A stretch of 64,000 bases of DNA from Sphaerosporella brunnea (lineage: Eukaryota > Ascomycota > Pezizomycetes > Pezizales > Pyronemataceae), in the NCBI GenBank assembly GCA_008704415.1, contig VXIS01000172.1:35097-99096 (forward strand). Reading direction: 5' to 3'. Shown in pieces: positions 35,328 through 46,818 of this stretch. Both the position numbers and the translations under genes were made by a program. The first letter of the stretch is position 1. Every line of letters starts with the position of its first letter. The notes beneath the pieces are model-generated. The model ran no database searches, had not been told where the DNA came from, and saw only the letters and a list, made by a program, of their open reading frames with translations.

Positions 35328-35621
35328 ATGGTTAACACCGCAATCACCGTCCGGTTCGACCCAAAGAATATCTACAAGTCCAATCGCCCTATGAAGAACC
35401 AAATAATCTCAAAGGTTCAGAGTCAAGCCCCGGTTGGTGCTGCCAGCGCAACAGTGGTGTACGTGGATTCGTTTGGGGTGCTCGATTTGAAGTTTTTCTG
35501 ACGAGACTTGATTTATGATAGCGGGGGATGGCATTCAAGTCGCAGTGATGCTAGAAACCACATAACTGTCGACTATTATGACGATTCTGGCACGCACATG
35601 TCGCGCGAACATGTCGTTTAA
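35328..35621 (+). CDS. Orphan small protein (76 aa, 2 exons)
   Basis: Exon 35328-35458 and exon 35522-35621 flank a 63-nt intron with GTACGT donor, CTGAC branch-like site and ATAG acceptor; splicing replaces an early stop and yields 77 codons. The product starts MVNTAITVRFDPKNIYKSNR and ends with a polar domain (GGWHSSRSDARNHITVDYYD...MSREHVV). It has no signal peptide, membrane segment or Cys. I do not recognise a family. TATA box, leader and intron all support expression. Confidence 0.6.
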
Positions 35622-36837
35622 GGACACTGATTTTTTTTTTCTTTTTTGGGGGGGGGGGGGCGCGGTGCACCGGTGTTGATAGTTGCGGGCATTGGTTCGA
35701 CTTTGTGACGCGGGTCGTCAAGTTTGTGTGGATTTTTTGTGCATGGTTGGTTCGATGTTTGGGGGCATAATTCTTTTGTCTCATAAACAGTTGTCTTTTG
35801 GAGTTGCTTCTAGAGCAACATATACTCTATATATACCCTCCATCTACCCTGTCCCCCTCCTCAATGAGTCCTCATATAGCATGCGCTCCGGCCCCCGTTG
35901 AGGGGCCACCAGCGGAAATCAGTGTTCCCCACGGGCCCGTCTGGCTCGCCGTCAGACCGGAGACCATGGTCCAAACCCGTCCCGTCTGACCCTTACGATG
36001 GCCGGCGGCGGCCAGACTATCGATTTAGACGGGCCACGTAGACGTATATGGAAGTAACCCTACGCCCTAAAACCTCTTGCATACAGTCCTTCGCTCGAAT
36101 AGTTATTTGTAGCGCAATATAAAATTGGTGGTAGATAGACGGCAGGAGACAATGAACGCTTCAATCTCCAACAAAAATACAATCCCATCATCCTCGTCCT
36201 GATCCTCCGTATCACTTAAGCTAGGAAGAATACAATGTGATGTCGCTCTACTCCAAATGACATGGACGTGCCAAGTCACCTACGGTTTAGCGCGTCTTTA
36301 CAAACGCGGTAGTCCAAAAGGAGGGGTGTCTCTTATAGCCGAGTCAATACGGTAGCCGTCCTCCTTGGGTTTGGGAAAGGACTATCCGATGCTGCATTCA
36401 ATCTAAAACCGATCTTCTCTGCTTGCAGGATCTTAGTAGTCTCTTAGTGATTTTGCACTATTAAAGAAAGAGAACAAAAGTAGGAACCGGGGGCAGAGTT
36501 GCAGCCAAAGTCTGGACCATAGGGAACACCGACGGAAATGGAATGAGCCCTTTCCACATCGATAATTGCTTTCATTTAAAAGTGGTATGCCTCTTTGTGG
36601 TGACTGAATTCAGGGCTATTTTTCGCGGTCACTGATCGTATTGCCTGTGTACTAAACGCATGGGTTTAAAGAGGTGTAGGGGTCTTGGTGCCGCAGGTTG
36701 TCGAATTTTATTTTGCGCAACTCGGGCCGGCATCTCGAATAAAAAAACGCAACTACCAGCAAGCGGCCGAAACCTACTCGAAGGAGAAATCATTGAGCTC
36801 AATTCGCCAGATGGAGAAACTCTCGCGAGACCTCGTA
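35622..36837. other. Intergenic, no gene seen
   Basis: A G12 run lies at about 35649-35660. Inverted fragments GGGCCCGTCT and AGACGGGCC near 35933 and 36028 may be a decayed foldback. No gene. Confidence 0.45.
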
Positions 36838-38238
36838 TGGTGCAGGCGGCTATAAACCTGCAGCCCGGTCGAAATTCCCCTGACTTCAACCGCGTGGGAC
36901 GGCGCAGAAAGTGGTCAAAGCGGTGGTCAAAGCTGTGGTCAAAGCGGTGGTAGAAGCGTGCGAAGTGGTGGGGACCCTGAATGCTTATATTGCCCCCCTG
37001 CGGCCGCCGCAATCACCGCGGCTGCCTCAACCAAGGTCCGCCTCAACCAAGATCCGCCTCAGGCGGCCTCTGTGAAATTCGCCGATGACCCTTGTACACC
37101 CGTTCCTTATACTGCTTGTCGCCAAACGTGGCCCCGTCCCGGTAGGCTTGGATGATACGCCGGGTGCGTCTCCAATACTTAAAAAATGAGCGATGGTTCG
37201 ACAGATTCCAACGCTTCTGGAAGAACCTCGCGGAGTCCTGAGAGATGTTAGTGTGAATTTTAAGTGCACAATGCGGAAGGGAGGGTGGAATACCAGAGAG
37301 AGTATATGTGCAATGCTTACGGGAATAGTGCTTGCGAGCGCCCCAGTAATATTCTATCCAGTTCATCTCACAATGATATTTTGGATAGAACATAATGAGA
37401 TGTCCCGCTTCCTCTACCACTTCTTCAATTTGGCTTCGCTGTCCCTTGAAATCTGGCTGTGCCGATAGGATCGCCGTCGCACAGCAGTTCCTGCCCTTCA
37501 CTCCCTCAGCACACTCGGGGTTCTTAATTCGCTTTGTTTTTTGGTTGTGGTTTGGATTTGGGATACTGCACTGTAGCAGCAAGTCTTGTGGTTGGTGGTC
37601 AGTACAGGCATGCAGGCAGGCAGTGCAGGCTCACCGTCTATCCACAAGCCACGCTCCCGCAAGACTCGTTCCATTCCCTTAGCCACTTCTTCACCCAGGC
37701 CCGGGACCACAGGCTCGGCGATTTGCTGTGATTCAGCCTCAGCCTCAGCAAGACGTCTGCCCTTGGCACCAATAGCTCTAGCTTCTCGTGATCGGATGAG
37801 TCTTTTACTCGGTCTCACCATTGCTGTTGATGGTCGCGGCTGTATGTATCTGCAAGAGTTTGGGGCCAGGGACCGGGGGTTGCAAGAGTCGGGGAGTGTC
37901 ATGACGAAAGCGTCCCAATGCTCCAGTCCGTGCTCACTGTTCAAAGGCAGCTGGTAGCGAATGGCACCTGGCCATAGCACCTGGCACCTGGCCATAGCAC
38001 AGCCGTGATCGGTTTGGGTGGTCCAAGCTTTTCAAATCCACCGCCTCACTGTTTGAATGGGCTCGCGAGATTGCGCAACCGGTGGAAGCTCGCATCTTAT
38101 TTTTATAGAGCGCATCTTGTTTAGTGGACCCAAGACCGGCTTCCTCAGAGTTCTCACTCGCTTGCCACTCCATATATAATCGTCAACATCTCCACCAACG
38201 GAGCCCGCCGAACTGCTGGTTCCAAGCCGCCTGCACTA
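36838..38238 (-). mobile_element. TIR DNA transposon, about 1.4 kb, decayed
   Basis: The left end TGGTGCAGGCGGCTATAAAC and the right end (reverse complement TAGTGCAGGCGGCTTGGAAC) are imperfect inverted repeats over about 27 bp, each flanked by TA. Inside, on the minus strand, is a decayed DDE transposase. A run of GTGGTCAAAGC units (36909-36950) lies near the left end. The left terminus matches the MITE at 27785. Confidence 0.75.
37043..37995 (-). pseudogene. DDE-type transposase remnant
   Basis: Two overlapping frames carry the parts: the upstream one has MVRPSKRLIRSREARAIGAK and VLRERGLWIDG, the downstream one NCCATAILSAQPDF, EEAGHLIMFYPKYHCEMNWI, EYYWGARKHYSRKHCTYT and AYRDG. The CExNxIExxWG block is the C-terminal catalytic motif of a transposase family common in fungi. 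A possible intron (GTGAGCC ... CTACAG) would join the two, but the N-terminal catalytic region of about 200 residues is missing, so this is a deleted copy. Confidence 0.7.
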
Positions 38239-38262
38239 TACACCCGCACGTTTTGGTTCTAA

Positions 38263-38352
38263 ATCCTGCTCCCTCTAGTTATTCGTTGGTATTGCTAGTC
38301 GTACACCTATCAATTTCAGCACACACTTGTACGTTCAAATTGAAAGGGTTGT
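38263..38352 (+). repeat. Promoter-leader cassette, copy C (upstream block only)
   Basis: Contains TTATTCGTTGGTATTGCTAG, CGTACACCTATCA and TTGTACGTTCAAATTGAAAG, matching copies A, B and E. No TATA and leader block and no clear ORF follow. It lies just outside the right end of the 1.4-kb transposon. Confidence 0.7.
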
Positions 38353-39506
38353 GCCCGGGTTACTTGTGTTGCGTGGGGATGCAACTTCGTCTGGTAGAAA
38401 AATCCCACTGCAAATCGTGAAAATCCAAACCTGTATAATGAATCAGCACATCATAGGTGGAATGGCCTCGAAGAGCGCCATGAAGTGTCTCCAGGCTCCC
38501 CTCTTGCAAACCCTTTTTGTGGCGGAGATAGCGTACACGAACAGATCTTTATACCTTTTAGTGCGCGATTTACGTACTCACAACCAAAAATGGTAGCGCC
38601 TTCATGCGCATGCAAACAGCCATAGCGCATAGCGGTTACACTCTTATGCAGTTCCTTGGTGCACCCAAGAGGCGTGTGAGTTCTTCTAATGACTTGCTGA
38701 CTTGCGCTATCTATCACTCGCTCCTGCAAATCCTCACACTGTTGGAATCCGGGGGGGGGGGGGGGCGAGAACAGATAGATTGTAAGATACATGAAGTATA
38801 TGTGTATGGTATGGAGAAAAGGAGAGAGCGGGTGGACCCATAAATCTCTGCACACTAGCCGCCACAACCAGCCAACACACAAATCACGACCGCTGTGTGT
38901 TCCAGTATGGGACAGGCGCATGCCAAGCGCATCGCAGACGCTGATCAGCATATTTCAAAGCTTCATCTAGTTAATGGCCATACGATATCGGAACGATATG
39001 ACTGCCAGCGTAAAGAAGGAAATGTGGAAGTCCTAGTCACTCGGTGTTACTTAGGAAGGTCAGTGACGAGTCCGTGACAGGAGACATGGTGGAGATGAAG
39101 AGACGGCAGGGAAGACATGATAGAAAGAGCCCAGAATGTTCGAATTACGGGCCTCCCCATCAACGAAGAACGCCGCCAACGAAAAGGGGTCGAAGGTGAG
39201 GTGTTCAAAGGTGAGGGGTTCCATCGTGCGGGCTGATGACGTGGTTTAGGGTTCGGGGGGCGAGTGAAAATGTATGTCACGCGACTCCTAACCCCAAGCA
39301 CTTTTCGATCCGCTGCTGGTAATAGCAGACAGAGAAATTCCAAAACTGATCGTCTCTACACAAATTGTCGTGCACGATTTCACAGGCGGAGTATGGCACA
39401 GAGAGCAAAACGAACCATGTTTGGCACGAGGGGGATATGGGAGTGGAAAAAAAAGCGCAATTTTGCGAACAACGCCTCGTGTGGTGTGTCATCCGGTGGC
39501 TACGAT
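38353..39506. other. Intergenic, no gene seen
   Basis: A G15-16 run at about 38750-38765; no gene supported. Confidence 0.45.
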
Positions 39507-40530
39507 TCACTGCTTGACGTACGCCGCCATCATGGAAGCCATATCGTCACCGGCTATCTTTTGCGCGCTTGCCACATCGTTCGCAGCCGGCGGCCAGACT
39601 GTCATCCACCTCTTGGCCAATGCAACCTGGCGCTCGATGATGGCCGGAGCAAGCCCCCAGCGTCGACTGTTGGCGACCAATCTCACTATATGAAACACGC
39701 AGTCGGAGAGGTCCGGCAGTGGGGCGAGCAAAGTAAAGACGCGATCCTGAGCGAGCGGATGATAGTCGCGGGGTTGCACGACAATAATGCCGAGACTGTA
39801 AATCGCGCGGATCTTTGACGCCTTCAGGTCAAACGATGGCTGCGTCGGCAGGTCTGCCAGCACCAGCCTGAGCGCCGAAACAGCCGATCTGTGCATCCGG
39901 CGGCTGTGCATCGCGATGACGCAGCTGCCCACGACATCAACGCCACCAGGCAGCGACTGGGAGAGCATGATTTCGGAGCGCTGCCGGCGGGACAGCACGC
40001 TGCGCATGGACCCGAGAATCAGGCGAACGGCATCGAGCTGTCCGTACAGACACGCCCACGTCAGCGGCACCGCGGCAATATCTTTCGACCGCCAGTCCCA
40101 TCGTTCGAGGAAGATGCGTAGCGCAGATAGGTTTCCCTCCGCCGCTGCAATAGCCATGGCTCCATGTCGACCGAACGCAATCATCGCTGGCTGAGCTTGG
40201 TTGCGCACCAATGCAGGGAGAACGAATATCAACCACCTCTCGTTGCTTCCCCCGGGAAAGGGAATAAGTTGATCTGCTCTGTGCGGTGGCAACAGTGCGC
40301 CATCAGGGAGGATGGAAAGCAGCTGCTCAAGGTCGACAGACTCGCCGTACGCGTATCCCCACCGTAACAGCGTTTGCAGACGTGCTACCCCGCAACCTGC
40401 TGCACGGACGTCTCTCAGACTGCTCGCTTTGTGGCTGCAAGGGCGAGGCTTATGTTGATCAGATCCTCATCGCAGAGGACGTCCGCGACATGCATGTGAA
40501 GCTCCAGGTGGAGACTCAGAAAGCACTTGC
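39507..40530 (-). pseudogene. Ankyrin-type protein, reading frame broken near the 5' end
   Basis: The minus frame from about 40470 to the stop at 39507 encodes RLQTLLRWGYAYGESVDLEQ and then ankyrin-like units (HGAMAIAAAEGNLSALRIFL, LTWACLYGQLDAVRLILG). It has no ATG of its own. In the adjacent frame just upstream lies LHLELHMHVADVLCDEDLIN followed by ISLALAATKRAV, typical of the N-terminus of fungal ankyrin/F-box-like proteins, ending at a stop near 40430. A one-base shift around AGCAGTCTG would join them, so a frameshift pseudogene or an unrecognised small intron is likely. Confidence 0.5.
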
Positions 40531-41079
40531 TGCAGAACAGAATACAAAGTTAGTGTCGTTTGCTAGAGTAGAGCTCCGAGTACGTACTGGCCAGCGGCTG
40601 GTGTCTTAAAGTGTGGAGGCATGTTCGTCGACTTGGTTTGGAAGAGGTGTCAGCGCAAGTTGAATCTGAGTTCTGCCCTCTGTGCCTTGGCGAAGTAGGG
40701 CTACCGCACGAGCTGCCGGGTGGAGTGACAGCCATGAGCCCGCACGGGGCGCGTAGGTGCGGGGTAGTACGCGAGGTTTGGATAGTGGGTTGGATAGTCC
40801 GTAGGATTTCCGCCCTGGTGTCACCCGATGTCACTCGCAAGATGTCGAATGTGACCGTGCGCGTTCGCCAGCAATACAGCCGTCGAGTTTGCTTACCGTG
40901 CGCCGGTGACCCCAATGGTTTTCTCCATATACGGTGCCAATCCGCTTGACGAGCGGAGATGGTTGATTTCACCCCTCTATTTCAGGTTTGTCTCCTACTA
41001 GCTGTAGACGGCAGAGCCGTGAAAAAAATTCCGCATGGATTTTTTGAGCCGCGCGACGCCGGATGAGGGCGAGACAAGA
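40531..41079. other. Intergenic, no gene seen
   Basis: Open frames here overlap in several phases with no motif; nothing supported. Confidence 0.4.
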
Positions 41080-41084
41080 TTCAG

Positions 41085-41222
41085 ATTCTCAGGCTTATAT
41101 GACACCCCTTTTCAAGCGGTACCCACAATCCCTCAAGCACCAACAAGCACCCGCACAACCCACACCCAACAACCCAACAAGCAGTAAATCAACACCAAAC
41201 AAACAGCTCCAACCACTCTGCG
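41085..41222 (+). repeat. Promoter-leader cassette, copy D (TATA and leader block)
   Basis: Starts GATTCTCAGGCTTATATGAC and continues with CACCAACAAGCACCCGCACA and CAACAAGCAGTAAATCAACA, nearly identical to the leader of copy A, but the block upstream of the TATA is different. A different small ORF follows. Confidence 0.8.
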
Positions 41223-41242
41223 ACTATCTAACCGCTGGAATT

Positions 41243-41458
41243 ATGACTGCTATGGACCTCGACACTTTCTTGCAGCAAGAAGACAACGCACTAGCGCTAA
41301 TACTCAATGAGGGCCCGGAGGCACCTCGGGGTGAAGAGGAAGCAACATGCCGGCCCGGGGAGGGTATGCAACGGGACAACTACAGCAGCATTGCCAGCAT
41401 GGAGGGCGAGCACGAGGAGGAGGGGGGAGTGAGAGCGAGTAGGAAGAGGGGGGTCTAG
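41243..41458 (+). CDS. Hypothetical acidic small protein behind leader copy D (71 aa)
   Basis: The first ATG after the CA-rich leader opens a 72-codon frame starting MTAMDLDTFLQQEDNALALI and rich in Glu, ending SRKRGV. It has no cysteine ribbon, unlike the ORFs behind copies A and E. No family is recognised; support is only the promoter-like leader. Confidence 0.35.
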   Translation: MTAMDLDTFLQQEDNALALILNEGPEAPRGEEEATCRPGEGMQRDNYSSIASMEGEHEEEGGVRASRKRGV

Positions 41459-41984
41459 AGGGGGCGATGGGGACAGTGAAGGCGCGAGGAGCGGCCTACT
41501 ATACCCGGCGCAAGACCACGACAACCAGGGCGGGACCCTCTACCATTTCACATGTCGTCTACCTCGCGATGGTGACTGAAGGGGAATGGGAGCGACTGCC
41601 TCTACTACAACATATTAATCGTGCGACCGAGATTTCAAACCCCCGATACAATCCAAACCGTATTCAAAAACCCCGCTTGCACCGAGACAAAGTGTGAAAG
41701 TGAAAGTCCACCACCCGCGAAGATAGATTAGAAGCTTTACAGCTACTGGAATGTGGCCAGGAGTGGGCATTGGATAAAAATGGTGAGATGATATTAAAGG
41801 GACCCGGAACAATGAGCTCTGAACGGGTGGCTCAGGTTTTAGGATACAAAGAAAGGCAAAATGACGACGAGCTTTTTGATTTGCATGCATTGGAAGGAGG
41901 AGGCGCGAGTCACTTGGGAGGGGACACAAGACGGAGCGTGTGGGTTAGGGTTGTGGGTAGTTTTTTATGAAATAATACGGTAGT
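41459..41984. other. Intergenic, no gene seen
   Basis: No supported feature. Confidence 0.45.
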
Positions 41985-42470
41985 CCCCTCGTAACGGTTC
42001 AAGTTGTTCGTTGGTATATATTGCTAGTTGTACGCCTGTCATTTTCAAACGTTTAAAGAACACAATTGCATACACTTGTACGATCAAATAGAAAGGGTCA
42101 CTTCACCAGTTCTCAGGCTTATTATCCCCTCTTTCAACTTACAATTTTCCAACCACCAACAAGCACCCGTACAAACCACACCCAACAACCCAATAAGCAA
42201 TACATCGACCCAAACAAACAGCCGCATCCACTCCGCGAATAAATTTTAAGCCTAACCGAAAATGGATCCGTGGGCATGTGGTAGCTGCGGTGTCGATACT
42301 ATTGGGGCAGGATATGTGGTTCCTGTGAAGTCCGCAAGCGTGGTCGTGCGCGCAGACTGCTGGACCGCTTGGGAATCTGGTGGTGGAATTTATAGTTGCA
42401 ACTTTAAATTGTGATTTATTATAAGATCGCCGACTTGATGTTGCCTTGTAGGGATATCGAGGTGATCGTG
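41985..42470 (+). repeat. Promoter-leader-ORF cassette, copy E
   Basis: Duplicate of copy A (9064-9580) through the upstream block, TATA-like region (CAGGCTTATTATCC), CA-rich leader, ribbon ORF and 3' flank (AAGATCGCCGACTTGATGTT). Confidence 0.8.
42262..42440 (+). pseudogene. Frameshifted zinc-ribbon microgene (paralogue of 9368)
   Basis: ATG at 42262 gives MDPWACGSCG, matching MTPWKCDSCG of the intact copy. One base is missing in the following G run (ATTGGGG versus ATTGGGGG), so the second CxxC pair is lost and an unrelated frame runs to a stop at 42414. Nucleotide identity with copy A continues past this point. Confidence 0.7.
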
Positions 42471-42698
42471 ATACCATGAACTGCTTTCAGGGCCCGAACT
42501 CAAGGTCCTGCATCGACCGACTTCATCTATTGTCCACACCTGCTCCGGTCGCCCAACTGCTTGCCCTCGCCATCGCATTTTTCACCGTTTCTGCGCAGAG
42601 AGCGTCTCCCAGAGACTGGGCTATCGAAACTTTGTACCTGAAACCCCCGCAGATAGTACACACCTGCGGGGCGGAGTTTGCCCACCGTGACCAGTGAG

Positions 42699-43290
42699 CT
42701 ATATGTTCCGTCCCATGCGGCCAATCCCAGTCGGGACTGGGAAATCTCGATCGCGAATAGGACGTCCCAGTCGTGACTAGTATTCCTTTTCGCACCTAGG
42801 ACGTCCTACATGCGAACAAGTAACTAGAGCAGAGAACACCTCGTTTTGAAAATGACCTTATTCAGTTTATTGTCATTCCACTGAGTATTCTCAGGCCCTT
42901 GAGCGAATGGAAATTTAACTGTCGGATACGGAGAAACATCGCCAAATCTCTGCTTCATTACTTTTGCCCTCCTCGTCCTCCTTGTGCTCCGCCCTGCCAT
43001 CCTCCCTTGTGATTGTCCTGTCGTTTTTGCTTCCACTGCGGCGGAATTTTGGTCTGGTTGTTGTAGAGAGGTCATGGGCGGTGGAATGGGAAACCCTAAC
43101 CCTTCACCTTGACAATTCCGACATCTCTAATAATGTAAGGCACCCGCCTAACCTCTGTGTTATTACGATATTTAAGTTAGGTGTGTATTTGAGGTATGTG
43201 ATTCAGTGAGGAATTACTAGTCCTCAACTACCAGTACGTTCGTGAGTAGGAATACCAGTCGCGACGGGGGCCGGAACATATATATCTTCA
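42699..43290. repeat. Possible 0.6-kb element with inverted ends
   Basis: TATATGTTCCG at 42702 and CCGGAACATATATA near 43271 are inverted, and sequences inside each end (CCCAGTCG...GACTGGG; CCAGTCGCGACGGGG) correspond. The right end is also the dispersed repeat seen at 611 and 17622. No coding content. Confidence 0.45.
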
Positions 43291-43481
43291 ACACCGGCTG
43301 CATTTGTTTTACGGGCCCTCGCAATGGTTGGTTGTAGCTTGACCAAAGTTCTAACTTTCTCTTTGCCTTTCTCAATTGTCTCTGTTTTTTCGCTCGGGGA
43401 CAGGACCATAAATGGTGACTTCCACCAAGACAGTATGCCTGGTCATACATAATTCCACTGTTGTCCTAATAACCATAAGGT

Positions 43482-43567
43482 GGGGGTGTGGTTTAGTGGT
43501 ATAATTCCTCTTTAGCATGCAATAGCCAGCTTAGAGGCGGTCCGGCGTTCGATTCGCCGCTCCTCCA
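43482..43567 (+). tRNA. tRNA-Ala(AGC), copy 2, with intron
   Basis: Identical to copy 1 (20122) in the mature part; only the intron differs (TGCAATAGCCAGCT). T-rich sequence follows. The anticodon is AGC with the G3-U70 identity pair. Confidence 0.92.
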
Positions 43568-45359
43568 CTTTTTTTTGTTTGCCTTAGTCTTTTTTTTTTC
43601 CCACCTGCTCTATCTACTCTACTGTAGCAAACCATCATTTGTTTCCGTTTCTGACGACACACCCAGAATTAAATATGCTTCTTAAGTTAACTATCACCCT
43701 GCTCCCCAATCCAAGTCAAGGCGTGCTGTTTCTTGTGTTTCATGTGGTGTCACTCGGGTCGAGTGATGCATACTTCGGTAGGATTTCCACTGAAAGGAGC
43801 GAAACGACGTTCATGTAGGTTCAACGAAACAACGACCACGTGCGCTGGGTACGGTATCAGCGCCACATTGCCAGGAAATCCCTAGTGCCAGAGATTCCAT
43901 CTTGGGACCCAAAAGTCCACAGAACCGTTTCTTTCAAGTTGGTGGGTTTTTAAGTGACTAGATTCAGGGCTGGCTCTAACCAAAATAGGCAATAGCCTGG
44001 GCGGACGGGTTGCTATCGCGAGTTCTGTGGGCCCTAAGATCACCGGTGGCGCAACAGAAATAGACGTGCGGAAGTGTTTGTGTTTAACCGGGGTGGGGGG
44101 GGGGCATGCAGCAGCATCGCCAAGGCTGAAGGTTGGAGTCAAGGCGTGCAACCAAAAAAGCGTGATTTTGCGACGTGAAACGTCGGAGTAATCCTGCAAA
44201 ATGCCAGAGATCGACCCAAAATCTTATGGTCCCAGCGGCGTTTTTTTTTTTTTTTTTCCAATATCGCATTTCGAAAGCTCAATGTTGTGTGATGCCAAAA
44301 CACAGGCCCAAAGATTCGACTCTTGAATCTTGCGCCGAACTCACAGTATTTGACTCAAATGCGTGATCCCCCGAACGGGCCCATAGTTCAATGGGCATTC
44401 AACTCAATCCGAATTGACGACGGGTGAACAGAGAGCGAGACTTGCAAGCCTAGCAGGTATTTTTCAGGCCTGAATGTGACTAGAGGGTTGGTCGGTATTG
44501 AAACTTTGGCATTTGTATGCGTACCTGACTCGGGAGGTGGCTTGGCATGAGTGATTGGTCATGATGCCCAACACGAGAAGCAGGCCGGGTCTCAAAACTC
44601 CCTCCGACGGGCGACTTTTCGCACATTTTCAACCGGGGCCTGGGCTGCCCATTCTTACAAGGGCCCGTTTGGCAACGCACTGGACTTGCAGATTCTGGGC
44701 ATATATTTGCAAGTACAGCTGTTACATACAAGTACAGACCGCCCTTAGCACAGGAACCGAGTCACCTACAGACACCCAAACTGGGATTTCAGGTAATGAC
44801 TCCGCGCCCCCGGGCCCCCGGATGGATTTATTTCAGAGTACAGACTCCTAACTCGAGCTCTGGGCGCGCTGCATAAGGTTGGGTTGTTCGATCCCTGCCT
44901 CACACCCACAAGTCCACCGGTTATCGCCAGCAGCACCGCCAGCTCACCCTCTGCAAGCCAAAGTCTTATCAGCTTGGGCCGGAGCGGTACCGGAGAGAGC
45001 CTGAGCAGCAGCCGCCGGGGTAATGCGGGGCGGCAGTACAGGAGGCAGCGGTGGTGCAGGTACGTAGACAGGGCGGTTGACGGGCCAACGGAGAAACGCC
45101 AACTTCCATTGAGGTGCAAGAATGCAAGTAAGAGATCAAAATAATGCTCAGAGCGTAGGAGATCTCTCTATGTGGTCAAAATTTGATATTATGCTGCAGT
45201 AAAAAAAAAGGATGGCCAGTCCATTTTGAATCTTTGCCGTCGCCTTGCTGACAGCCGGAATCTAAGGGTTGAAAGCCAATTTCGACGGGGGTGCTGCAGG
45301 ACAGCTACAGCTCAACTACAGCCACAGGTACGGACCCGCAACTAAACGGGCCCCAAGCC
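43568..45359. other. Intergenic, no gene seen
   Basis: About 1.8 kb without a supported gene. A T17 run at about 44241 and a G-run near 44094 are present. Confidence 0.45.
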
Positions 45360-45563
45360 GAATATTCTTGAGCAAAGGGCTTAGATGCCCGCCTTTTTGC
45401 CATCGTGGACAGATATACCCCGTAAAAGCGAATATTGACGTGACTGATCCCTACCCGACCCTTTAACCCTCAGGCAAGGTTTCTGTTAGAGGAGTCCCAC
45501 TGAGGGTATATTTGCCCACGCTAGCAAAAGGACAGGCATCTAAGCCCTTTTCTCGAATATTCT
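45360..45563. mobile_element. Foldback/MITE element, about 204 bp
   Basis: The left arm (45360-45424) and right arm (45502-45563) are inverted copies of about 62 nt: GAATATTC, AAAGGGCTTAGATGCC, TTTTGC and ATATACCC recur in mirrored order. A clear flanking duplication was not seen. It ends about 60 nt from tRNA-Ala copy 3. Confidence 0.7.
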
Positions 45564-45621
45564 TGTACCCTGAGGGGATCCTTATACCTACCCTAGAGTA
45601 AAATACAATTGGCTCAAAAAG

Positions 45622-45707
45622 TGGAGGAGCGGCGAATCGAACGCCGGACCGCCTCTAAGCTAGCTGTTGCATGCTAAAGAGGAATTATACCACTAAACCA
45701 CACCCCC
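45622..45707 (-). tRNA. tRNA-Ala(AGC), copy 3, with intron
   Basis: Minus-strand copy of the same gene as 20122 and 43482, with intron TGCAACAGCTAGCT. The mature sequence is unchanged. Confidence 0.92.
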
Positions 45708-45820
45708 ATCTTGTGTTTCGGTCCTCAGAATGTGAATATGAAATGAAAGCGCTGGGTAGAACGGAACAGGAAATGCGACACGTCGCAGTCGCGTCGTCTA
45801 CTCATCTCCTCACTTTCTTC

Positions 45821-46695
45821 CTACAACACCCAATTTTCTCGCTCATCCTTTATTACCTTCGCTGCCTTTTCTCTTTCCGGCCCTTCCCGTTTGCTTCTTC
45901 TCGCTCGCCCCTGACCCGCCGGACAATCTATGACACCCCGGATGGCTTTACCGCATCTGCTCATTCTCTGATTTGGAGCTGTTTCTCCTACCGATTTGAT
46001 TTCATGGGATGGTCCGACGTTATCGTCATTATCGATGAGGCGCAAGTGCGCTGCTTCAGCGCGGGCGGTACACGGTAGCATCAATTGTCCGGGGCCTGGT
46101 GTGTCGTGCTGTAGGCGTCTAAGGGCCGCCTGAGCGTCGGTGAAAAGACGGATCCTGCCACTGGGACTGGTCCTGACGATGGCGCTGCGGAGGGCCAGTT
46201 CGAGGCCTGCAGCGATGCCAAAGAGCTCGGAGCCGTAGGCCTCTTTATTGTCCCCGCTGTATTCGGCCGCTCGGGACCACATGTCGGTTCCCAGGTCGAC
46301 CTGCGAGACTGCCGCGTAGCCGCACTGTCCATCTTCCAAGCGGGAGCCGTCAGAGTACACAGCTATTTCAGTGCTGGTTGGGCTTTGGTGTTTGACTGCC
46401 GAGGCGGTTGCTGCTTCTGCATCCTCTATGATGATCCTTCCCACCGGCCTCATTATCGTCACCACGGATGGTTCGACGCTAGCGCTAGGAGCATTGTCGC
46501 CAGGTTAGCCATGAAGCCTGCTGGTTTGGGGGCCTGTGCTGTGCCTCCGAAGGCATTGTCGCGCACGAAGCGCATGAGCGACTTCGTTGTGGTGGCCTTG
46601 GTCTCGGTTGGGGGTTCCCCGGCCTTGGCCATTATTGCCGTTCGTAGGCGGTCGCCGACTGGATTGCCCTCGGGGTGCATGCAGTGGTGAGTCAC
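45821..46695 (-). mobile_element. LINE fragment with RNase H domain
   Basis: On the minus strand, EIAVYSDGSRLEDGQCGYAA...YGSELFGIAAGLELAL...RIRLFTDAQAALRRL is the N-terminal half of the RNase H domain of a Tad-like LINE, including the Asp of YSDGS, the Glu of YGSEL and the Asp of FTDAQ. Upstream, in another frame, DRLRTAIMAKAGEPPTETKA looks like the RT-RNase H linker. Frames are interrupted between the two, and after about 46080 similarity fades. It complements the C-terminal pieces at 20.3 and 29.2 kb, so it is from a related LINE. Confidence 0.7.
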
Positions 46696-46818
46696 CTCAC
46701 GGTGGCTCTGAACTAGGATTACACAGTGCGGGGTAGGAAACTGCGGGGATACACGTACTTAAGTCTTCTCTACTTCAACCTATCGAGAAGCGTGACACAC
46801 ACCCCGACGTCGACTTCC

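Noticed and set aside
38750..38765. Long G run (also G near 35649 and C near 52170)
   Set aside because: Homopolymer tracts; noted only as possible assembly trouble spots.
44378..44460. tRNA-like start (GGGCCCATAGTTCAATGGGC)
   Set aside because: The first part resembles a D arm, but no T arm or matching acceptor stem follows.
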